Positions 7,707 through 15,599 of a stretch of 33,358 nucleotides of DNA are shown piece after piece. The notes under the pieces were generated by a model. That model worked only from the letters and a program-made list of their open reading frames with translations, searched no databases and was not told where the DNA came from. Source of the stretch: Rhodoferax sp. (GTDB taxonomy: Bacteria; Pseudomonadota; Gammaproteobacteria; Burkholderiales; Burkholderiaceae_C); contig NZ_JAMPXE010000022.1 of NCBI RefSeq assembly GCF_023701345.1, forward strand, positions 1-33,358, read 5' to 3'. Numbering within the stretch: position 1 is the first letter of the stretch; the number at the start of each line of letters is the position of its first letter. A program made the position numbers and the translations under genes.

Positions 7707-8191
7707 GGCTGACCTGACTGCTGAAAGAATCTTGGCAACAGCAGGCAGGCTTCGGCGTTGGAAGGTGAGAAACAGGCCTCTGCCGCCAACTTGTAGGGCA
7801 GCCACTGGAAGGCAGTGTGCTCATGCGGACTCAGCCGCACCGGGGTGCCTGCCGGCACCTGCAAGCCAAACAGGTGTTCGGTGTTGTGCCTCACGCCGGG
7901 TGCATAACGATGCAGCCAACGCGGATAAATCTCATACACATTTTCCAGCTGCCAATCCTGCAGCTGATCTGCCAGAGCTGCGCCCGGCGCGCAGTCAATA
8001 CCCGTTTCTTCGAACACCTCGCGCCGGGCAGTTTCGACAAATGACTCGTCGAGGCTGTCCTTGCTGCCCGTCACGGACTGCCAGAAATCATCGGCATCGG
8101 CACGCTTGATCAACAACACCTCGAGCGCCGGCGTGTGGATGACGACCAGCACCGACTGCGGAATTTTGAAAGGGCGAAAAGGCGCAGTCAC
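7703..8191 (-). CDS. nudB: Dihydroneopterin triphosphate diphosphatase, NUDIX family
   Basis: This NUDIX hydrolase is predicted to remove pyrophosphate from 7,8-dihydroneopterin triphosphate, the product of FolE, in folate biosynthesis. The NUDIX box is present as GSKDSLDESFVETARREVFEETGI. Preceding strands FKIPQSVLVVIHTPALEVLLIKRAD and the following DQLQDWQLENVYEIYPRWLHRYAPGVRHNTEHLFGL closely match NudB proteins. Length with the chosen start is 162 residues. The open frame extends to an ATG at 8242, but those 17 codons encode the stem-loop that terminates aspS. The GTG at 8191 (VTAPFRPFKIPQ) is therefore the likelier start, with GGAG about 13 bases upstream. It overlaps the next gene by 4 bases (ATGA). 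Confidence 0.85.
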   Translation of the reverse strand: MTAPFRPFKIPQSVLVVIHTPALEVLLIKRADADDFWQSVTGSKDSLDESFVETARREVFEETGIDCAPGAALADQLQDWQLENVYEIYPRWLHRYAPGVRHNTEHLFGLQVPAGTPVRLSPHEHTAFQWLPYKLAAEACFSPSNAEACLLLPRFFQQSGQP

Positions 8192-8212
8192 GGGCAAACA
8201 AGGGCTCCAGTT

Positions 8213-8239
8213 AAAAAGGGCACCAACTTGGCGCCCTTT
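8213..8239 (-). terminator. Rho-independent terminator after aspS, or attenuator before nudB
   Basis: Read on the minus strand, AAAGGGCGCCAA, a one-base loop region and TTGGTGCCCTTT form a stem of 12 pairs with one G-T wobble, and TTTTTAA follows. It lies 30 bases past the aspS stop. It also sits only about 21 bases before the nudB GTG, which leaves no room for a promoter between them. Read on the plus strand the same DNA is also a near-perfect hairpin. Confidence 0.85.
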
Positions 8240-8269
8240 CATTTTGCATCAAACCAGCATCAGTAATGC

Positions 8270-10072
8270 TTAAGTCGCCTTCACCGCTTCAGGGGTGCGC
8301 AGGCGAATATGCAGTTCGCGCAACTGCTTTTCATCCACCGGACTCGGCGCTTGCGTCAGCAGGCATTGCGCGCGCTGGGTTTTGGGAAAGGCAATCACGT
8401 CACGGATCGACTCGGCACCGGTCATCAGGGTCACGATGCGGTCCAGGCCAAAGGCCAGGCCACCATGGGGCGGCGCGCCGTATTGCAGCGCATCCAGCAG
8501 GAAGCCAAATTTTTGCTGCGCCTCTTCGGGCGTGATCTTGAGCGCATCGAACACTTTTTTCTGCACATCGGCACGGTGAATCCGCACTGAACCGCCGCCC
8601 ATCTCCCAGCCGTTGAGCACCATGTCGTAGCCCTTGGAAATGCATTTCTCGGGCGCGGTAACCATGTAGTCTTCGTGGCCGTCCTTGGGTGCTGTGAACG
8701 GGTGGTGCACGGCCATCCAGCGATCAGATTCTTCGTCATGCTCGAACATCGGGAAGTCCACCACCCACAGCGGCGCCCAGCGGTCGTCAAACAGACCGTT
8801 TTTCTTGCCAAACGCACTGTGACCAATCTTGATGCGCAAGGCACCGATGGCGTCGTTGACAATCTTTTCCTTGTCGGCGCCAAAAAACAACAAGTCGCCA
8901 TCCTTGGCACCGGTGCGCTTCAGGATTTCTGCCAGCGCCGCATCGTGCAGATTCTTGACCACCGGGCTTTGCAGGCCGTCACGGCCCTTGGTCACGTCGT
9001 TGACCTTGATCCAGGCCAGCCCCTTGGCACCGTAAATCTTGACAAATTCACCGTAGTTGTCAATTTCACTGCGGGTGATCTCGGCGCCGCCCGGCACACA
9101 AAGCGCCACCACACGGCCACCCTTGGTGGTGGCAGGTGTGGAAAACACCTTGAAATCGACATCGGCCATCACATCGGTGAGTTCGGTGAATTCGAGCTTG
9201 ACGCGCAGGTCGGGCTTGTCCGAACCAAAACGGCGCGCGGCTTCCTGGTAAGTCATGACCGGAAACTCGCCCAGGTCCACCCCGAGCGTGTTCTGGAACA
9301 CGGTCTTGATCATGCCCTGGAAAATGTCACGGATTTCTTCCTCGTCCATGAACGAGGTTTCAATATCGATCTGGGTAAATTCAGGCTGGCGGTCAGCGCG
9401 CAGGTCTTCGTCGCGGAAGCATTTGGTGATCTGGTAGTAGCGGTCAAAGCCGGCCACCATCAGCAACTGCTTGAACAGCTGCGGGCTTTGCGGCAAGGCA
9501 AAAAAGTGGCCGTCATGGACGCGGCTGGGTACCAGGTAATCGCGCGCGCCTTCAGGCGTGCTCTTGGTGAGCATGGGCGTTTCAATATCGACGAAGCCGT
9601 TGGCATCAAGGAACTTGCGCACTTCCATGGTCACGCGGTAGCGCAGCATCAGGTTGTTTTGCATGTAGGGGCGACGCAGGTCCAGTACCCGGTGCGTCAG
9701 GCGCGTGGTCTCGCTGAGGTTTTCTTCATCCAGCTGGAACGGCGGTGTGACGGAAGGATTGAGTACCTTGAGCTCGTGGCACAGCACCTCGATCTTGCCG
9801 CTCTTGAGGTTGGCGTTGACGGTGCCATCCGGGCGCGCCCGCACCAGACCCTTGACCTGGATGCAGAACTCGTTGCGCAGGTCTTCGGCCACGCCAAACA
9901 TCTCAGCGCGGTCCGGGTCGCACACCACCTGCACATAGCCTTCTCGGTCGCGTACATCGACAAAAATCACACCGCCATGGTCACGCCGGCGGTTGACCCA
10001 GCCGCACAACGTCACGGTTTGCCCCATCAGGGCTTCAGTGACCAATCCACAATAATGAGTACGCATTGCCAT
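8270..10072 (-). CDS. aspS: Aspartyl-tRNA synthetase, probably non-discriminating
   Basis: This class IIb aminoacyl-tRNA synthetase charges tRNA-Asp. With the start MAMRTHYCG the protein has 600 residues, the usual bacterial length with an inserted GAD domain. Blocks seen include the anticodon-binding OB fold [25 protein letters not shown] (21-45), [23 protein letters not shown], motif 2 [20 protein letters not shown] and motif 3 GLAFGLDRI. The residue after RRRD is His32. In Pseudomonas the matching His31 marks AspRS that also charges tRNA-Asn, while E. coli has Leu there. This suggests a non-discriminating enzyme working with GatCAB, which is not in the window. The frame extends 15 codons upstream, but homologues start at MAMR or MR; the ATG at 10066 is the alternative start. 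Confidence 0.95.
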   Translation of the reverse strand: MAMRTHYCGLVTEALMGQTVTLCGWVNRRRDHGGVIFVDVRDREGYVQVVCDPDRAEMFGVAEDLRNEFCIQVKGLVRARPDGTVNANLKSGKIEVLCHELKVLNPSVTPPFQLDEENLSETTRLTHRVLDLRRPYMQNNLMLRYRVTMEVRKFLDANGFVDIETPMLTKSTPEGARDYLVPSRVHDGHFFALPQSPQLFKQLLMVAGFDRYYQITKCFRDEDLRADRQPEFTQIDIETSFMDEEEIRDIFQGMIKTVFQNTLGVDLGEFPVMTYQEAARRFGSDKPDLRVKLEFTELTDVMADVDFKVFSTPATTKGGRVVALCVPGGAEITRSEIDNYGEFVKIYGAKGLAWIKVNDVTKGRDGLQSPVVKNLHDAALAEILKRTGAKDGDLLFFGADKEKIVNDAIGALRIKIGHSAFGKKNGLFDDRWAPLWVVDFPMFEHDEESDRWMAVHHPFTAPKDGHEDYMVTAPEKCISKGYDMVLNGWEMGGGSVRIHRADVQKKVFDALKITPEEAQQKFGFLLDALQYGAPPHGGLAFGLDRIVTLMTGAESIRDVIAFPKTQRAQCLLTQAPSPVDEKQLRELHIRLRTPEAVKAT

Positions 10073-10119
10073 AAAACTGCTTTCTAAGCCACCTGGAAGA
10101 AGTGGCGGGGTTATCAAAA

Positions 10120-10776
10120 TTATTTAAGTAAAACTTCCGGAGCGGCGGGAGGCACCGAGCCCATGGATATGACATAGGTCAGCGCCTCGTCCACACTCAT
10201 CTTGAGCTCAATCACATCACTGCGCGGCAACATCAGGAAAAAACCGCTGGTGGGGTTGGGCGTGGTGGGCACATAAACGCTGACAAAGTCCGCCCCCAGA
10301 TACGTTGCCACCTCGCCGCCCGGCGACCCGGTCTGAAACGCAATGGTCCAGGCGCCCTGGCGCGGGTACTGCACCAACAAAGCCGTGCGAAAGGCATTGC
10401 CATTGCTTGAAAACAGCGTGTCGGAAACTTTTTTGACACTGTTGTAGATGGTTTTGAAGACCGGAATATTGGTCTGGATGCGATGCCACTGGACCAGCCA
10501 CCAGCGCCCCGCCACATTCGACACCAGCGCACCCGTCAACAACAAGCCGCCAAATACCAAAATCACCCCGAGTCCGGGAATATGTTTGAAGTACTCCAGA
10601 GTACTCATCAAGGATCCGGGCAACATGGCCTGCAGCACCGTCAGCAGGCCGACAAAAATGCCATCAAGCAGTTCCATCAGCCACAACAGAACGGCAAAGG
10701 TAATCGCCGTGGGCAGCCAGACCAACAGCCCGGTCAACAGGTATTTTTTGAACGGCACAGAAACTTTCAGGGACAT
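10120..10776 (-). CDS. DUF502 family inner-membrane protein
   Basis: The 218-residue protein starts [27 protein letters not shown]. Two hydrophobic segments, about 12-35 and 62-90 ([18 protein letters not shown]), indicate an inner-membrane protein. A conserved cytoplasmic or periplasmic domain follows, with [41 protein letters not shown] and [20 protein letters not shown], the hallmark blocks of DUF502. The biochemical role is unknown. The gene begins 5 bases after the fmdB-like stop and lies about 47 bases before the chosen aspS start, consistent with one transcript. A longer open frame upstream would overlap the whole fmdB-like gene and is basic, low-complexity read-through, so I rejected it. 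No clear Shine-Dalgarno sequence; coupling to the upstream gene is likely. Confidence 0.88.
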   Translation of the reverse strand: MSLKVSVPFKKYLLTGLLVWLPTAITFAVLLWLMELLDGIFVGLLTVLQAMLPGSLMSTLEYFKHIPGLGVILVFGGLLLTGALVSNVAGRWWLVQWHRIQTNIPVFKTIYNSVKKVSDTLFSSNGNAFRTALLVQYPRQGAWTIAFQTGSPGGEVATYLGADFVSVYVPTTPNPTSGFFLMLPRSDVIELKMSVDEALTYVISMGSVPPAAPEVLLK

Positions 10777-10781
10777 GGAAT

Positions 10782-11108
10782 TTAACTGTGGCAAGCGCAA
10801 GCACCGCCACAGGCACCGGCGGCAGGCGCAGCCTCCGTCTTGGCAACGGTTGGCGTGCTGGCGGCAGCATCGCTTGCGGCGGGTACTGCCGTCGCAGTGG
10901 ATGCAGCGGCCGGGGCAGCGCCAGTGCCACCCTTGAAGTCCGTGGCGTACCAACCCGAACCTTTGAGCTGGAAACCTGCCGCCGTGAGCTGCTTGGCAAA
11001 GCTGGACTTGCCGCAAGTGGGACACTCGGTGAGCACGGTGTCGGACATTTTTTGCAACACGTCCTGGGCAAAGCCGCAGGCGTTGCATTTGTAGGCATAA
11101 ATTGGCAT
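10782..11108 (-). CDS. FmdB-type zinc-ribbon regulatory-domain protein
   Basis: A small protein of 108 residues. Residues 1-42 form the FmdB/CxxC-CxxC zinc ribbon: MPIYAYKCNACGFAQDVLQKMSD, with Cys8/Cys11 and Cys29/Cys32 (ECPTCGKSSF) as zinc ligands. A GWYATDF motif follows near residue 52. The remainder is an alanine/threonine/proline-rich linker ending in a second cysteine-rich tail (GACGGACACHS), possibly another metal site. The molecular function of the family is not established, despite the name from an amide-degradation regulator. The start was set to the conserved MPIYAYKC; the frame continues 10 codons further but without homology. It is the first gene of the DUF502 - aspS run and has a perfect -10 hexamer about 39 bases upstream. 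Confidence 0.88.
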   Translation of the reverse strand: MPIYAYKCNACGFAQDVLQKMSDTVLTECPTCGKSSFAKQLTAAGFQLKGSGWYATDFKGGTGAAPAAASTATAVPAASDAAASTPTVAKTEAAPAAGACGGACACHS

Positions 11109-11146
11109 GGTAATCAGACCTGTGTGAATGAGTCGCAAAACCGGTG

Positions 11147-11152
11147 ATTATA
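11147..11152 (-). promoter_or_regulatory. Probable -10 box for the fmdB-like - DUF502 - aspS transcript
   Basis: On the minus strand the sequence reads TATAAT, an exact sigma-70 -10 hexamer. It lies 39 bases before the fmdB-like ATG in an 83-base gap after ubiB. No good -35 exists at 17 bases (CCTCCG); TTGCCT is present at a 20-base spacing. An activator or a suboptimal promoter would be needed. Confidence 0.45.
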
Positions 11153-11191
11153 AAGTCGCCCCTTGAAACCGGAGGCAAAGGCCGGGCCGGG

Positions 11192-12760
11192 CTAGAAAAC
11201 CCGCACCCGCATCAATATCTGCATGACGATCAGCCCAAGCACAAAGCCGATCGCGCCATAGACCAGACCTTGCAGCAATTTATTGGTCCGCCGTTGTTCC
11301 AGCAACAATGCGCGTAACTCCTTGGCACTGCTATCGGCTGCCGGCTGCTTGAGAAAATCAAACAACAGGCGTGGCAGTTCAGGCAGCATCTTTGCATAAC
11401 GTGGCGCTTCATTACGCAACTCCTTGAGCAATTTTTTGGGCCCGATCTGTTCCACCATCCATTTTTCAAGAAAGGGTTTGGCGGTGTGCCACAAGTCCAA
11501 GTCAGGATCCAGTTGGCGCCCCAGACCTTCAATGTTGAGCAGGGTTTTTTGCAACAACACCAGTTGCGGCTGAATCTCGACCTGAAAACGGCGCGACGTC
11601 TGGAACAGCCGCATCAGGATCATGCCCAGGGAAATTTCCTTGAGCGGCCGATCGAAATAGGGTTCGCACACGGCACGCACAGCTGCCTCCAGCTCGTCAA
11701 CCCGTGTCGCTTTCGGCACCCAGCCCGATTCAATATGCAACTCGGCCACACGCTTGTAGTCGCGGCGAAAGAAAGCAATGAAATTTTGCGCCAGATATTC
11801 TTTGTCACCTTCGGTCAAGGTACCCACAATGCCAAAGTCGAGCGAAATGTAGCGGCCGAAAGTGGCCGGATCCAGACTCACCTGGATGTTGCCGGGGTGC
11901 ATGTCGGCATGGAAAAAACCATCGCGGAACACCTGGGTAAAAAAGATCGTGACACCATCCCGCGCCAGCTTCGGGATGTCGACCCCGGCCTCGCGCAAGC
12001 GCGCCACCTGGTTGATCGGCGCGCCCTTCATGCGCTCCATCACGATCACCTCGGGCATGCAGTAATCCCAGTACATCTCGGGAATCAGCACCAGACCAAG
12101 ATCGGCCATGTTGCGGCGCAGTTGGGCCGCACTGGATGCCTCGCGCACCAGATCCAGTTCGTCATGCAGGTATTTGTCAAACTCGGCCACCACCTCGCGC
12201 GGCTTGAGACGCTTGCCGTCTTCCGACAAACTCTCCACCCAGCCAGCCATCATGCGCAACAAGGCGAGGTCCTTGTCAATCACCTTTAACATGCCTGGGC
12301 GCAGCACCTTGACAGCCACATCCCTGGGGTTGCCATGCCTGTCTTTGAGCACGGCAAAATGCACTTGCGCAATGGAAGCACTGGCCACAGGCTCCCGCTC
12401 GAATGAGACAAAAATATCGTCCACCGATTTTTTGAAAGCGCGCTCGATGATACTAATGGCCACCTCGCTGGAAAATGGCGGCACCCTGTCCTGGAGCATG
12501 GCAAGTTCGTCAGCAATATCCACCGGCAGCAAATCGCGCCGCGTCGACAGCACCTGGCCGAATTTGACAAAAATAGGCCCCAGGCTTTCGAGAGTTTGAC
12601 GAATCCGCTGACCCCGGGGGGCGTCGAGCTTGCGCCCCAGCGTCAGGACCCGTGCCAGCCGCAGCAACCACGGTTTCTTGAAACTGTTGAGCGCCAGCTC
12701 ATCCAGACCATTGCGCAACATCACCCACAGGATGAAGGCACCGCGAAAAATATTGGTCAT
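11192..12760 (-). CDS. ubiB: UbiB, atypical kinase-like ATPase of ubiquinone biosynthesis
   Basis: This membrane-anchored protein-kinase-like (ABC1/ADCK/UbiB) ATPase supports ubiquinone biosynthesis, probably by helping extract lipid intermediates. Of its 522 residues, the family KxGQ motif is KFGQ at 66-69. The Ala-rich loop ASASIAQVH is at 126-134 and the nucleotide-site Lys is in VAVKVLRPG near 151. The catalytic-loop equivalent [11 protein letters not shown] is near 287 and the metal-binding DFG equivalent is SLDFGIVG. The C-terminus carries hydrophobic segments ([23 protein letters not shown]) for the membrane anchor. The ATG overlaps the ubiJ stop by 4 bases (ATGA), showing coupled translation in the ubiE - Tim44-like - ubiJ - ubiB operon. 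Length and motifs are as in E. coli UbiB. Confidence 0.96.
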   Translation of the reverse strand: MTNIFRGAFILWVMLRNGLDELALNSFKKPWLLRLARVLTLGRKLDAPRGQRIRQTLESLGPIFVKFGQVLSTRRDLLPVDIADELAMLQDRVPPFSSEVAISIIERAFKKSVDDIFVSFEREPVASASIAQVHFAVLKDRHGNPRDVAVKVLRPGMLKVIDKDLALLRMMAGWVESLSEDGKRLKPREVVAEFDKYLHDELDLVREASSAAQLRRNMADLGLVLIPEMYWDYCMPEVIVMERMKGAPINQVARLREAGVDIPKLARDGVTIFFTQVFRDGFFHADMHPGNIQVSLDPATFGRYISLDFGIVGTLTEGDKEYLAQNFIAFFRRDYKRVAELHIESGWVPKATRVDELEAAVRAVCEPYFDRPLKEISLGMILMRLFQTSRRFQVEIQPQLVLLQKTLLNIEGLGRQLDPDLDLWHTAKPFLEKWMVEQIGPKKLLKELRNEAPRYAKMLPELPRLLFDFLKQPAADSSAKELRALLLEQRRTNKLLQGLVYGAIGFVLGLIVMQILMRVRVF

Positions 12761-13308
12761 TTGGCTGACTTGCCAGGCGCGAACGCTGCCGTCTTTGCCA
12801 AAAACTCCCGCAAACTGGTGCGCATGGTCCGGGCGATCTGACTCAGCGTGTGCGCAGGCACGTCACCAATGACACGCGCCAGATCTTCTTCCATGTCCCA
12901 GCGCACATGTTCGGTCAGCCAATTGACTTCTGCGGCCAATTGCACATCACCTTCAATGCGCACCGCTGGTTTTTCACCTTTGAAAACGGCTTGCGCCAGC
13001 GCCAGCGGCGACTCATCGGTGACGGTCAACACCAGATCCGGCTTGGCCTGCGGGTCTGCCAGGTCCAGCAAACCGGCCGGCGTGGCAACCAGCTTGAAGT
13101 AAAAAGTGCGCCATTGCACCAGCATGACCTGGTCTTTCTGGCGCACCAGGCGGGCCATGGCCTCGCTCTCCTGCATCAGCACATGGTTGAGCAGCAAAAC
13201 AATGCGGCGCTGGGCCTCATTGACGGCCCAAGCGGGGGGGGTAAATTTGGGAAGCGGGAGTTTTTCTACAAAACTCTCCAAAAAAGAAAAAGGGGTCTGT
13301 GTTGCCAT
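12757..13308 (-). CDS. ubiJ: UbiJ, SCP2-domain accessory factor of ubiquinone biosynthesis
   Basis: The 183-residue protein begins [20 protein letters not shown] and is predicted to bind ubiquinone intermediates through an SCP2 lipid-binding fold. It would act with the soluble Ubi complex. Visible features are [28 protein letters not shown], the sheet region [42 protein letters not shown], and a C-terminal helical part with [21 protein letters not shown], all as in UbiJ (formerly YigP). Its place between ubiE and ubiB matches E. coli order ubiE-ubiJ-ubiB except for the inserted Tim44-like gene. The start is uncertain by three codons: ATG at 13317 lies 3 bases after AGGGA, while the ATG at 13308 is nearer homologues. 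The stop overlaps ubiB by 4 bases. Confidence 0.87.
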   Translation of the reverse strand: MATQTPFSFLESFVEKLPLPKFTPPAWAVNEAQRRIVLLLNHVLMQESEAMARLVRQKDQVMLVQWRTFYFKLVATPAGLLDLADPQAKPDLVLTVTDESPLALAQAVFKGEKPAVRIEGDVQLAAEVNWLTEHVRWDMEEDLARVIGDVPAHTLSQIARTMRTSLREFLAKTAAFAPGKSAK

Positions 13309-13343
13309 AGACCCCATTATTCCCTGAAACCGGACGACCAAGC

Positions 13344-14330
13344 TTACTGCAGGGCTTGTACCCCTGCCACCAGCCAGCCACTGCGACCGTTTTTCGGCTT
13401 GATCATATTCCAGACTTCCCTGAACGGGCTAGGGCCGGCCGAAGGCTCTTCGCGAATCATGCCGGTAAATTCAACGCTGGCCATGTATTCGTCACCCAGG
13501 TCTTCGATGCCGAGCAAATGTGCCTCGATCATCACCACCTCGGTCTGGTTGCCAGGACCGCCGGTATGGGCCTCACGTTCGGCCAGTTGCGCCTGGATTT
13601 CCTTGAGCATGGTGTCCGTCATCATGACACGCAGGGCAGGCATGTCGGATTTGTCCCAAGCCGCCTGAAGCGAGATAAAGTTGGCTTTCGCGGCCTTGAG
13701 GAAACCCTCGGAATCGAAACCTTCCGGAATACCCCAGGTCTGTGAACCCGACAAGCCGGAACCGATCATCGAACCCGCTGCGGCAGGGGATGCGCCACCT
13801 AGCGTCGTGCTGTCAAAAGCTGATGTATTACGCTCCCACGGCCGTGCAGAGGCATCGTTGCCCACGTTTTCCGGTCGATAACTGACAGGCACTGAGGCTG
13901 GGCTGGCGGCACCGGCACCCTGAAAAGCAAAAGGTGAGACCGAAGGCTGTGAATCCTGATTTTTACGCCGCTTGAACCAGCCCACCGCAGCCATGATCAG
14001 CATCGCCAGCAAGGCGAACATCAGAACCTGACCCATGGCTTCACCCATACCCAGCGAACTGGCCAACCAGGCCAGGCCCAGACCAGCGGCCAAACCACCC
14101 AGCATCGCGCCCCAAGGTTTCTTGGGAGCCGTAGCCGCCGGGGCTGCAGTCGTGGGATTTTTTGTTGCTGCAGCTTGCGTGGGCGCAGTTGGGGCAGGTG
14201 CAGTCTGACGTTGCGTCACATTGCTTGACTGTTTGCCAAATGACATGCCGCCGCCAAAGCGTTTGGCAGCCTCGGCCTGGCCGGCCACCAACAGCAGACT
14301 CATTGTCAACATAGAAAGCCATCGTTTCAT
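13344..14330 (-). CDS. Tim44-like domain membrane protein
   Basis: The 328-residue protein begins with a signal-like segment (MKRWLSMLTMSLLLVAGQAEA). A low-complexity Ala/Thr/Pro linker (about 30-70) follows, then two closely spaced hydrophobic segments (about 75-95 and 98-118), then a second linker. The C-terminal Tim44/MBA1-like domain covers about 205-328: GFDSEGFLKAAKANFISLQAAWDKSD, then ALRVMMTDTMLKEIQAQL and SVEFTGMIREE. In mitochondria Tim44 works in protein import; the bacterial family role is unclear. It lies between ubiE and ubiJ, so a link to membrane assembly or to the Ubi proteins is conceivable but unproven. The ATG has a good ribosome site, GGAG with 5-base spacing. The gap to ubiJ is about 35 bases. 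Confidence 0.85.
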   Translation of the reverse strand: MKRWLSMLTMSLLLVAGQAEAAKRFGGGMSFGKQSSNVTQRQTAPAPTAPTQAAATKNPTTAAPAATAPKKPWGAMLGGLAAGLGLAWLASSLGMGEAMGQVLMFALLAMLIMAAVGWFKRRKNQDSQPSVSPFAFQGAGAASPASVPVSYRPENVGNDASARPWERNTSAFDSTTLGGASPAAAGSMIGSGLSGSQTWGIPEGFDSEGFLKAAKANFISLQAAWDKSDMPALRVMMTDTMLKEIQAQLAEREAHTGGPGNQTEVVMIEAHLLGIEDLGDEYMASVEFTGMIREEPSAGPSPFREVWNMIKPKNGRSGWLVAGVQALQ

Positions 14331-14390
14331 ACCGTCTCCAAATGTTTTGAACCTAAAAAAATAATCAGGCGGCCACCAAATTGAAACAAC

Positions 14391-15122
14391 TCAACACTTG
14401 ATACCGACATGCAAGGCTACCAGACCACCCGTCATATTATGGTAATCGACATGGCCAAAGCCATTAACTTTCATCAGGGATTTAAGCTCTTCCTGGCTGG
14501 GGTGCATGCGAATCGACTCGGCCAGATACTGGTAACTGGAGGCGTCGCCTGCCACCCATTCGCCCAGCTTCGGCAGCACCTTGAACGAATACCAGTCGTA
14601 GGCTTTTTCCAGCGGTTTGGCCACTTTGGAAAACTCCAGCACCAGCAACTTGCCACCGGGCATGAGCACCCGGTTCATCTCGGCCAGCGCCACATCCTTG
14701 TGCGTCATGTTGCGCAAGCCGAAGGCGACCGTGACCAGGTTGAAGTGGTTGTCGGGGAACGGCAGTTTTTCTGCATCACACACCAGTGTGGGCAAGACCA
14801 CACCGGCATCCACCAGGCGGTCACGCCCGGTGCGCAGCATGGCTTCGTTGATGTCGGTGTGCACCACCTGGCCCTGCTTGCCCACCTTGCTGGCAAACGC
14901 CAACGCCAGATCGCCGGTGCCACCCGCAATGTCGAGCACCTTGTCGCCCTCGTGCACATTGGCAACCGTGACGGTGTAAGCTTTCCAGACGCGATGCAGA
15001 CCCATCGACATCAGGTCGTTCATGACATCGTATTTGGACGCAACCGAGTCAAAAACGCCTTTGACGTGGCTGGCTTTTTCAGCCTCTTCTACCGTGCGGA
15101 AACCGAAATGGGTGGTGCTCAT
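14391..15122 (-). CDS. ubiE: UbiE, ubiquinone/menaquinone biosynthesis C-methyltransferase
   Basis: This SAM-dependent enzyme methylates the quinone ring carbon in ubiquinone (and menaquinone where present) synthesis. The 243-residue sequence shows the UbiE/COQ5 signatures: [29 protein letters not shown] (residues 19-47), the SAM-binding [16 protein letters not shown] (about 62-77), [27 protein letters not shown] (about 115-141) and [13 protein letters not shown] (about 151-163). The end [15 protein letters not shown] is typical. It begins the ubi gene run, 29 bases after the DUF971 stop. No strong Shine-Dalgarno sequence is visible. Only respiratory quinone methylation is supported; menaquinone production by this organism cannot be judged from the window. 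Confidence 0.97.
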   Translation of the reverse strand: MSTTHFGFRTVEEAEKASHVKGVFDSVASKYDVMNDLMSMGLHRVWKAYTVTVANVHEGDKVLDIAGGTGDLALAFASKVGKQGQVVHTDINEAMLRTGRDRLVDAGVVLPTLVCDAEKLPFPDNHFNLVTVAFGLRNMTHKDVALAEMNRVLMPGGKLLVLEFSKVAKPLEKAYDWYSFKVLPKLGEWVAGDASSYQYLAESIRMHPSQEELKSLMKVNGFGHVDYHNMTGGLVALHVGIKC

Positions 15123-15151
15123 GATTGAATCGAAGTTTGACTAAAAAAATT

Positions 15152-15565
15152 TCAATGGCTGGCGCAACCGCTGCCGGTCTTTTCGGGCATGGGCGCGTCA
15201 CGCTCGACACCTGCGGCAGCCAGGCGTGCGTTGTAGTCAGCCCACAACTTGTCTTGTTGCGAACCCAGAAAGTACAGGTAGTCCCACGAATAGATACCCG
15301 TGTCGTGCCCGTCTGAAAAGCTGGGTTGCACGGCGTAATTGCCCACCGGCTCCAGCCCGGTGAGCGTGACCTCGCGCTTGCCGGTTTGCAGCACCTCTTG
15401 ACCCGGCCCGTGGCCCGCCACCTCGGCGGAGGGCGAATAAACGCGCATCAGCTCAAACGGAATGCGAAACTGCGCGCCATCAGAGAAGCTGATTTCCAGG
15501 ACGCGCGACTGACTGTGCACGGTGATGTCTTGTGGCGTTGGGGAACCGTTTTGCAAACCTGCCAT
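15152..15565 (-). CDS. DUF971 domain protein
   Basis: The 137-residue protein has a DUF971 domain, the fold also found at the N-terminus of gamma-butyrobetaine hydroxylase. Blocks are PQDITVHSQSRVLEISFSDGAQFRIPFELMRVYSPSAEV (about 11-49) and VGNYAVQPSFSDGHDTGIYSWDYLYFLGSQQDKLWADY (about 74-111). The C-terminus ends in a poorly conserved tail with GSGCASH. In stand-alone form its function is unclear; links to Fe-S cluster or metal handling have been proposed for relatives. A strong ribosome site (GAGAGGTGA) precedes the ATG by 7-8 bases. It lies 34 bases after the large oxidoreductase stop and 29 bases before ubiE, so it may bridge the two as one transcript. Confidence 0.9.
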   Translation of the reverse strand: MAGLQNGSPTPQDITVHSQSRVLEISFSDGAQFRIPFELMRVYSPSAEVAGHGPGQEVLQTGKREVTLTGLEPVGNYAVQPSFSDGHDTGIYSWDYLYFLGSQQDKLWADYNARLAAAGVERDAPMPEKTGSGCASH

Positions 15566-15599
15566 GAAATGTCACCTCTCTTTGAAATTATCATCAAAC

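Noticed and set aside
8192-8242. N-terminal extension of NudB (MKGRQVGALFNWSPCLP)
   Set aside because: It is the translated terminator hairpin of aspS and has no ribosome site or family similarity.
8675-10087. 470-codon plus-strand open frame opposite aspS
   Set aside because: Fully antisense to a certain aspS gene. The translation is His/Val-rich with no recognisable domain, typical of a high-GC shadow frame.
10777-11178. 134-codon N-terminal extension of the DUF502 frame
   Set aside because: It overlaps the entire fmdB-like gene in another frame and is Arg/Cys-rich nonsense; DUF502 proteins start at MSLKV.
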